DNA of 19,552 nucleotides from Thiotrichaceae bacterium (GTDB taxonomy: Bacteria; Pseudomonadota; Gammaproteobacteria; Thiotrichales; Thiotrichaceae). The position numbers and the translations under genes were made by a program. Shown one piece after another: positions 14,813 through 19,552 of this stretch. Positions within the stretch are counted from its first letter, which is position 1. Every line of letters begins with the position of its first letter. The notes under the pieces were generated by a model. It had not been told where the DNA came from and searched no databases. It saw only the letters and a list, made by a program, of their open reading frames with translations. The DNA is taken from NCBI GenBank assembly GCA_027024625.1, contig JALVRY010000072.1:1-19552 (forward strand), given 5' to 3'.

Positions 14813-15364
14813 TTAGAACGGCATAAATCCACTGCGACTACTACGCCCCCATCCTCCAGTATTTCCAAATGGCATTGAGTTAAACGGCATACTTGAACCA
14901 AAGGGAGAACCAAAGCCCATTGGCGACATGCTTGAGAAGGGTGATCCAAAACCCATTGGTGACACTCCTAAAAAAGGCGACCCAAAACCCATCGGAGACA
15001 TACCCGATAACGGTGATCCAAAGCCCATTGATGACATTGGTGACATACCTGAGAAAGGCGAGCTAAAGCCACCCGTCATAGGAAAACCATTAGAAAATAA
15101 TGGACCACCTGCTTGACTCCATGGCATTCTATTTTGCCCACCACCAAACATAGGAAAGCGATTAAAAGCCTGTTGTCCACGATATACCCGTGGATATCCA
15201 TAAGGCATCACTCGACTATAGGGGCTTGCATAAGGACTGGGATAACCATAAGTATAAGGATTAATTCTCGGATATTTATGACGTTTTTTACTCTTCCATG
15301 CCTGAGCAGAGCTCATTGATACTAAAAACAAGACGGCGACCAATAACGATAGTGTTTTTTTCAT
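14813..15364 (-). CDS. Secreted Met/Gly/Pro/Phe-rich repeat protein without acidic residues (function unknown)
   Basis: 183 residues from ATG 15362-15364, chosen because GGGAGG lies 6 nt upstream and a clear signal peptide begins there (MKKTLSLLVAVLFLVSMSSAQA, cleavage near 22). The frame stays open a further 23 codons, but that extension would bury the signal peptide. The mature chain has a basic start (WKSKKRHK), a Tyr/Pro-rich part (31-61), then low-complexity repeats of about 12 residues, SPMGFGSPFxxM, at about 101-160. It contains no Asp, Glu or Cys, at least 13 Lys/Arg, and 15 Met. It ends SGFMPF. No family is recognised. The composition recalls sulfur-globule envelope proteins and other disordered structural proteins, but this is only a compositional resemblance. 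It is convergent with mobA, 18 bp away. Confidence 0.8.
   Translation of the reverse strand: MKKTLSLLVAVLFLVSMSSAQAWKSKKRHKYPRINPYTYGYPSPYASPYSRVMPYGYPRVYRGQQAFNRFPMFGGGQNRMPWSQAGGPLFSNGFPMTGGFSSPFSGMSPMSSMGFGSPLSGMSPMGFGSPFLGVSPMGFGSPFSSMSPMGFGSPFGSSMPFNSMPFGNTGGWGRSSRSGFMPF
14904..15056. repeat. Tandem 36-bp repeat inside the secreted-protein gene
   Basis: Four consecutive units at 14904-14939, 14940-14975, 14976-15011 (36 bp each) and 15012-15056 (45 bp, with a 9-bp insertion). Each starts GG(T/C/A)GA(T/A/C)CCAAA(A/G)CCCAT on the plus strand. Differences between units are mostly at third codon positions of the minus-strand gene, so the protein repeat is kept while the DNA drifts. Confidence 0.85.
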
Positions 15365-15429
15365 TTCCAACCTCCCTTTTTCTCCATCCTGACCGCCTTT
15401 AAATAAAGATGCAAGTTTTCTATCTGAAT

Positions 15430-16380
15430 TCAACTACTGGTTTTTTTATTCCAGATTGAAGAAATTGCAGCAACGCCCTGAGCTGAGTTTTCTTTAGCTT
15501 TATGAATATCCTCATTGCTTAAACCACCCAATGCATAAGCAGGTACATTAATCTCATCCACAAGGGTTTTGAAGCCATCCCAACCAATAGGTTCAGCCAT
15601 TGGGTGCGATGATGTTTTATTGACTGGCGATATAAACACGGCATCGACTCGAATATGTTTTGCTTTCTCTATTTCTACCAAATTATGACAAGCCGTAGTA
15701 ACCCACTTTCCTATACCCAGAGAAGGCCTAAAAGGGGTATGTTCCAAGATTTGGCTAGAAAGGTGCATGCCATCCGCTTCGGCTATCCACAAAGGCGGTG
15801 AATTGAGCAGTATTTTTCCATCATATTGATGCACTAACTGAATCGCTGAGCGAGCAAGATCCATATAATCCGCATTAGACAATTCCTTTGCTCTAAACTG
15901 AACTAGCCGAATGCCTTGATCCAAGGTAGCATCTAACTTTTCCAAGAAGTTTTTTTCATGACGCGGCTCTGGTGTTATTAAACAAGTATCAGGCAATTCA
16001 ATTGCTGTAATAATTGGCACATTGGCTTCTGGAAATTCGTACTGGCTTAACTCACTTAACTCCACCCATTTTATTGCCTGCCCTTCTTTGCCGTGAGCTA
16101 TTCCCGTAAAATGTTTAAGCTCCCAAACATCCAGCAAAATGGATTTATCAATATAGTCATGCCGAATTTTTATTAATGGTTGGCAATCAGCAGCCGTGAT
16201 ACCAAGCTCTTCATCCAGTTCTCGGACAAGTGCTTGCTCTGCTAACTCACCCGCCTCAACTTTTCCACCAGGAAATTCCCACTTTCCCCCTTGATGTTTA
16301 TCATCAGGTCGCTTCGCTATCAGTATTTTATTATTTTGATCACGAATAACTGCCGCAACCACATGAATCACTGCACTCAT
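15430..16380 (-). CDS. Nudix hydrolase - ThiE/TenI-like fusion protein
   Basis: 316 residues in two domains. Residues 1 to about 130 are a MutT-like Nudix domain with a complete box GX5EX7REUXEEXGU at 39-61 (Gly39, Glu45, Arg53, Glu54, Glu57, Glu58, Gly60), expected to hydrolyse a nucleoside diphosphate derivative such as 8-oxo-dGTP. Residues about 132-310 resemble thiamine-phosphate synthase/TenI, with IRLVQFRAKELS (157-168), VFISPVNKTSSHP and a phosphate-loop-like YALGGLSNEDI. The fused form is common beside argJ and secA in gammaproteobacteria. Whether the second domain is active in thiamine synthesis or salvage is unclear. The start ATG overlaps the argJ stop by ATGA, so the genes are translationally coupled. 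Confidence 0.9.
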   Translation of the reverse strand: MSAVIHVVAAVIRDQNNKILIAKRPDDKHQGGKWEFPGGKVEAGELAEQALVRELDEELGITAADCQPLIKIRHDYIDKSILLDVWELKHFTGIAHGKEGQAIKWVELSELSQYEFPEANVPIITAIELPDTCLITPEPRHEKNFLEKLDATLDQGIRLVQFRAKELSNADYMDLARSAIQLVHQYDGKILLNSPPLWIAEADGMHLSSQILEHTPFRPSLGIGKWVTTACHNLVEIEKAKHIRVDAVFISPVNKTSSHPMAEPIGWDGFKTLVDEINVPAYALGGLSNEDIHKAKENSAQGVAAISSIWNKKTSS

Positions 16381-17588
16381 GAACGATACTCTGCATTAAT
16401 TTTGACATAGTCATAGGAGAGATCATTAGTCCAAATTTTGGTATCAACATTCCCTCTTCCAAGTTGAATTTTAATGACTATATCTTGCTTGTTCATTTCA
16501 GCTTGCCCTTTTTCTTCTGTATAAGAAGGCTCTGGCATACCATTTTCTAATAGTTGTGTTTCCCCTAGCCACAAGCTGACCTTATTAACATCCAATTGTT
16601 TAATTTGACTCCGCCCTACTGCGGCTAAAATACGTCCCCAATTAGGGTCACTCGCAAACAAGGCTGTTTTCACTAGAGGAGAATGAGCCACCGTATAGGC
16701 AACTTCCCGTGCTTCATCACGATCATTTGCTTGCGTGACATGTACCGTAACAAACTTTGTCGCACCTTCTCCATCCCGAATAATACGATGAGATAAGTCT
16801 TGCATGAGTTCATTTAACAGGGCTTGAAAAGTCTGACGATTTTCCGCGTTGATTTCAACACCAGATGCACCTGTTGCCATTAGCACTAAGGAGTCATTGG
16901 TCGAAGTATCACCATCTACCGTAATTGAATTGAATGAATCCTCCGTTGCTTCTACAAGCATTTCTTGTAGCTGCGTTTGATCAATCTTGGCATCTGTTGC
17001 GACATAGGCGAGTAAAGTTGCCATATTGGGTTTAATCATACCGGAGCCTTTGGCGATACCTGTTATAGTAATTGTTTTACCTGATAGGCTTATCTGCTTA
17101 CTTACACCTTTTGCAACAGTGTCCGTAGTCATAATTGCCTGTGCCGCAGCCAACCATGCATCATTATCCAAGCAAGCAAAAGCAGACTCAACAGCAGGTG
17201 GGAATTTTTCAATAGGCAATTGTTCGCCAATTACCCCTGTTGAAAAAGGTAAAACCGCCTCTCTTTCACACTCAGCATTATCTGCAACAGATTGACAGCA
17301 TTGATAAGCTGCATCTAAGCCTTGCTTGCCCGTCCCTGCATTTGCATTACCCGAGTTAATAATTAAATAACGTGGGCTAGCTTTGCTAAGATGCTCTCGA
17401 CATATTTGTACAGGAGCAGCACAGAATGCATTACGCGTAAAAACCGCTGCGGTAGTCGTTCCTTTAGCCATTTCAACCAATACAACATCATTACGCCCTG
17501 CGTAGCGAATACCAGCAGCAACGGCTGAAAGCTTAATTCCCTCTATTGCTAATAATTTATCTGCTTGGTTCAAATTTACCGCCATCAT
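16377..17588 (-). CDS. argJ: Glutamate N-acetyltransferase / ornithine acetyltransferase
   Basis: Recycles the acetyl group from N-acetylornithine to glutamate in arginine synthesis. It is made as a precursor that cuts itself into alpha and beta chains. From ATG 17586-17588 it has 403 residues. The cleavage region KGSGMIKPNMATLLAYVATD (180-199) has Thr191 as the expected nucleophile after Ala190, where many relatives read ATML rather than ATLL. INSGNANAGTG (77-87) and TVDGDTSTND are also family signatures. The exact start is uncertain: two adjacent ATGs (17588 and 17585) follow GAGGGAG, and the frame is open to 17609. It lies downstream of secA across a strong hairpin and overlaps the Nudix-ThiE gene by 4 nt. 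Confidence 0.95.
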   Translation of the reverse strand: MMAVNLNQADKLLAIEGIKLSAVAAGIRYAGRNDVVLVEMAKGTTTAAVFTRNAFCAAPVQICREHLSKASPRYLIINSGNANAGTGKQGLDAAYQCCQSVADNAECEREAVLPFSTGVIGEQLPIEKFPPAVESAFACLDNDAWLAAAQAIMTTDTVAKGVSKQISLSGKTITITGIAKGSGMIKPNMATLLAYVATDAKIDQTQLQEMLVEATEDSFNSITVDGDTSTNDSLVLMATGASGVEINAENRQTFQALLNELMQDLSHRIIRDGEGATKFVTVHVTQANDRDEAREVAYTVAHSPLVKTALFASDPNWGRILAAVGRSQIKQLDVNKVSLWLGETQLLENGMPEPSYTEEKGQAEMNKQDIVIKIQLGRGNVDTKIWTNDLSYDYVKINAEYRS

Positions 17589-17600
17589 TGACTCCCTCTT

Positions 17601-17657
17601 AAAACTCAAAAGGCACAGAGAACAGAGTTTAGCAATAAAACTCTGATCTCTGTGCCT
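17601..17657 (-). terminator. Long hairpin between secA and argJ: secA terminator or argJ leader attenuator
   Basis: Stem arms 17638-17657 and 17611-17630 pair over 20 bp with a single mismatch around a 7-nt loop. On the minus strand the hairpin is followed by TTTGAGTTTT. The outer 10 bp, AGGCACAGAG with CTCTGTGCCT, are perfect. The structure ends only about 15 nt before the argJ Shine-Dalgarno. It should end secA transcripts, and if argJ starts upstream it would sit in the argJ leader. Confidence 0.8.
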
Positions 17658-17661
17658 CTTA

Positions 17662-17698
17662 CAGCCTACTTTTTACTTGCAGACTCTAAATTTAACAA
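17662..17698 (-). promoter_or_regulatory. Weak candidate promoter for argJ upstream of the hairpin
   Basis: On the minus strand, in the 68 bp between the secA stop and the hairpin, TTGTTA and TAAAAA are separated by 17 bp. The -10 lacks its final T, so this is weak. If used, the transcript would begin just before the long hairpin and argJ would depend on read-through. Confidence 0.2.
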
Positions 17699-17724
17699 TC
17701 TAAAACTAGAAGCTTGTTCGAGAA

Positions 17725-19552
17725 CTAGCTCAATTTACCGTGACACTGCTTATATTTCTTTCCAGAACCACAAGGGCATGGTTCATTTCTACCTACTTTT
17801 TGCTCACGTCGAAAAGGCTTTTCAGCCACGGCTTCAGGTTCTTCTGTTTGCTCATCACCGAGTAAATTGACATTTTCAGCATGCTTGAATTCCATATCAA
17901 GACTGCTTTCTTGCTGTGCTCGTTCTATTGCTTCCATTTCTGCTTGAGTATTAATCTCAATTTTTGCGAGGAAGCTGATTACCTCATGCTTGACACGATC
18001 AAGCAAAGCTTCAAACATTTCGAAAGCTTCACGTTTATATTCTTGCTTTGGATTTTTCTGTGCATAACCACGTAGACCCACACTTTGACGCAAATAATCC
18101 ATCGCTGATAAGTGCTCTTTCCACTGTTGATCCAATACGTGTAGCATAACTTCACGCTCAAGCTTACGCATTTGTTCTGAGCCAATTAATTTTTCTTTTT
18201 CCTTAATCAACTTTTTAATTTCGGCTTGAATACGTTCACGAATGGTATCTTCAAATAGGCTATCATCCTCGTCTATCCACTGCTGAATCGGAAGTTTGAT
18301 TCCAAACTCCTCTTCCAACTCTTTTTCTAAGCCTTCAATATTCCATTGTTCATCAATACTACCCGGAGGAATGTGAGCCGAAATTGCTTCATTGACTACA
18401 TCTTCACAAATAGCATCTATTGTTTCAGAAATATCATCGTGTTCTAATAATTCAGAGCGTTGTTCATATACTACCTTACGCTGATCATTAGCAACGTCAT
18501 CATATTCAAGCAGGTTTTTACGAATATCGTAGTTATGCGTTTCTACTTTACGCTGGGCATTTTCAATTGAGCGAGAAACAATCTTTGCCTCAATCGCTTG
18601 ACCTTTTTCCATACCTAAGCGTTGCATGATTCCTTTCACACGGTCTGATGCAAAAATACGCATCAAATTATCTTCCATTGACAGGAAGAAACGTGATGAA
18701 CCGGGATCACCTTGACGACCAGAACGACCACGCAACTGATTATCAACGCGACGTGATTCATGGCGCTCCGTACCAATAATATGCAAGCCCCCCGCTTCTA
18801 GAACTGCATCGTGACGCTTTTGCCAATCCGCCTTTAACTCTGCAATTTTCTCTGGCGTTGCTTTATCCCCCAGTGCATTAATTTCAGCATCAAGGCTACC
18901 ACCAAGCACAATATCGGTACCACGACCCGCCATATTTGTTGCAATGGTGACATTACCCGCACGACCTGCATTTTCGATGATGTGAGCTTCACGTTCATGC
19001 TGCTTGGCGTTTAAGACTTCATGCTTAATACCAAGCTTATTCAATAAATTAGATAATAGCTCCGAACTTTCAATTGATGCCGTACCAACAAGTACAGGCT
19101 GACCTTTCTCTATACAGTATTTTATTTCTTTTACTATCGCATTATATTTTTCACCCGTTGTTAAATACACCAAATCATTGGCATCTTCTCGGATCATTGG
19201 CATATTAGTTGGGATAACGACGACTTCTAAACCATAAATATCTTGTAGCTCAAAGGCTTCTGTATCCGCAGTACCCGTCATTCCTGATAATTTGTTATAC
19301 AGACGGAAATAGTTCTGGAAAGTAATCGAAGCCATTGTTTGGCTTTCTGGTTGAATCTCCACACCTTCTTTTGCTTCGACAGCTTGATGTAAGCCTTCTG
19401 ACCAACGACGGCCAGGCATAGTACGCCCAGTGAATTCATCAACAATAATGATTTCACCATTTTTTATAATGTAATCAACATTTAGAGTGAATAAAGTATG
19501 GGCACGTAAAGCCGCAATAACATGGTGCAATACAATAACATTAGAGCTATCA
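17725..19552 (-). CDS. secA: Preprotein translocase ATPase SecA, C-terminal two thirds (partial)
   Basis: SecA drives Sec-dependent export of unfolded proteins through SecYEG. About 608 codons are present. The frame runs past the window edge, so the N-terminal ATPase domain (roughly 300 residues) is missing, and the first visible residues are [18 protein letters not shown]. Recognisable parts are [40 protein letters not shown], the second nucleotide-binding fold with [15 protein letters not shown] and [20 protein letters not shown], the helical scaffold and wing domains, and the zinc-binding SecB-contact tail [19 protein letters not shown] at the C-terminus. The last domain has all four zinc ligands (Cys, Cys, Cys, His). 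The stop TAG (17725-17727) is followed by the hairpin terminator. Confidence 0.98.
   Translation of the reverse strand, partial: DSSNVIVLHHVIAALRAHTLFTLNVDYIIKNGEIIIVDEFTGRTMPGRRWSEGLHQAVEAKEGVEIQPESQTMASITFQNYFRLYNKLSGMTGTADTEAFELQDIYGLEVVVIPTNMPMIREDANDLVYLTTGEKYNAIVKEIKYCIEKGQPVLVGTASIESSELLSNLLNKLGIKHEVLNAKQHEREAHIIENAGRAGNVTIATNMAGRGTDIVLGGSLDAEINALGDKATPEKIAELKADWQKRHDAVLEAGGLHIIGTERHESRRVDNQLRGRSGRQGDPGSSRFFLSMEDNLMRIFASDRVKGIMQRLGMEKGQAIEAKIVSRSIENAQRKVETHNYDIRKNLLEYDDVANDQRKVVYEQRSELLEHDDISETIDAICEDVVNEAISAHIPPGSIDEQWNIEGLEKELEEEFGIKLPIQQWIDEDDSLFEDTIRERIQAEIKKLIKEKEKLIGSEQMRKLEREVMLHVLDQQWKEHLSAMDYLRQSVGLRGYAQKNPKQEYKREAFEMFEALLDRVKHEVISFLAKIEINTQAEMEAIERAQQESSLDMEFKHAENVNLLGDEQTEEPEAVAEKPFRREQKVGRNEPCPCGSGKKYKQCHGKLS

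Noticed and set aside
14928..15116. A 62-codon plus-strand frame with regular GDPKPIGD-type repeats
   Set aside because: It is the antisense reading of the 36-bp repeats in the secreted-protein gene. It has no ribosome site, and its regularity follows from the other strand.

Overview
The window is a stretch of AT-rich chromosome (about 40% G+C by eye) from a gammaproteobacterium. The evidence is gene content and order: a tRNA-Tyr / tRNA-Gly / tRNA-Thr / tuf operon, a secA - argJ - Nudix/ThiE-fusion run, a YgiQ close to the enterobacterial protein, and a FabI with E. coli-like active-site spacing. I cannot fix the genus. A Thiotrichales-type organism (Methylophaga, Cycloclasticus or a sulfur oxidiser) would fit, but that is a guess. 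I see no phage, IS element, CRISPR array, integrase or other sign of an island; most genes are housekeeping.

Layout. 1-622 (minus): the tRNA-tuf operon, with tuf cut by the window edge and a strong stringent-type promoter at 639-667. 824-2149 (plus): ugd, UDP-glucose dehydrogenase. 2177-4772 (minus): a DUF455 ferritin-like protein, then a HopJ-family gene and a MOFRL-type glycerate kinase that look co-transcribed. 4898-5680 (plus): a DUF2189 membrane protein. 5783-7384 (minus): an unrecognised 533-residue membrane-anchored coiled-coil protein with five 58-residue repeats. 7532-9775 (minus): YgiQ radical SAM protein. 9850-11483 (plus): two overlapping family-2 glycosyltransferase genes. 11599-13068 (minus): a NarK-type nitrate/nitrite transporter behind a very good sigma-54 promoter. 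13428-14794 (plus): fabI followed by mobA, which has no ATG, GTG or TTG start before its nucleotide-binding loop and appears to begin at AUU. 14813-15364 (minus): a secreted Met/Gly/Pro/Phe repeat protein without acidic residues. 15430-19552 (minus): Nudix-ThiE fusion, argJ and the C-terminal two thirds of secA, with a long hairpin between secA and argJ.

How the genes relate. The narK and mobA pair around fabI suggests nitrate use: MobA makes the guanine dinucleotide molybdenum cofactor needed by nitrate reductases, and sigma-54 control of narK points to nitrogen or nitrate signalling. Ugd and the two glycosyltransferases belong to surface polysaccharide synthesis but lie 8 kb apart. The least explained parts are the 58-residue-repeat coiled-coil protein with its methionine-cored C-terminal helix, the acid-free low-complexity secreted protein, the mobA start, and the regulatory DNA at 13069-13427.
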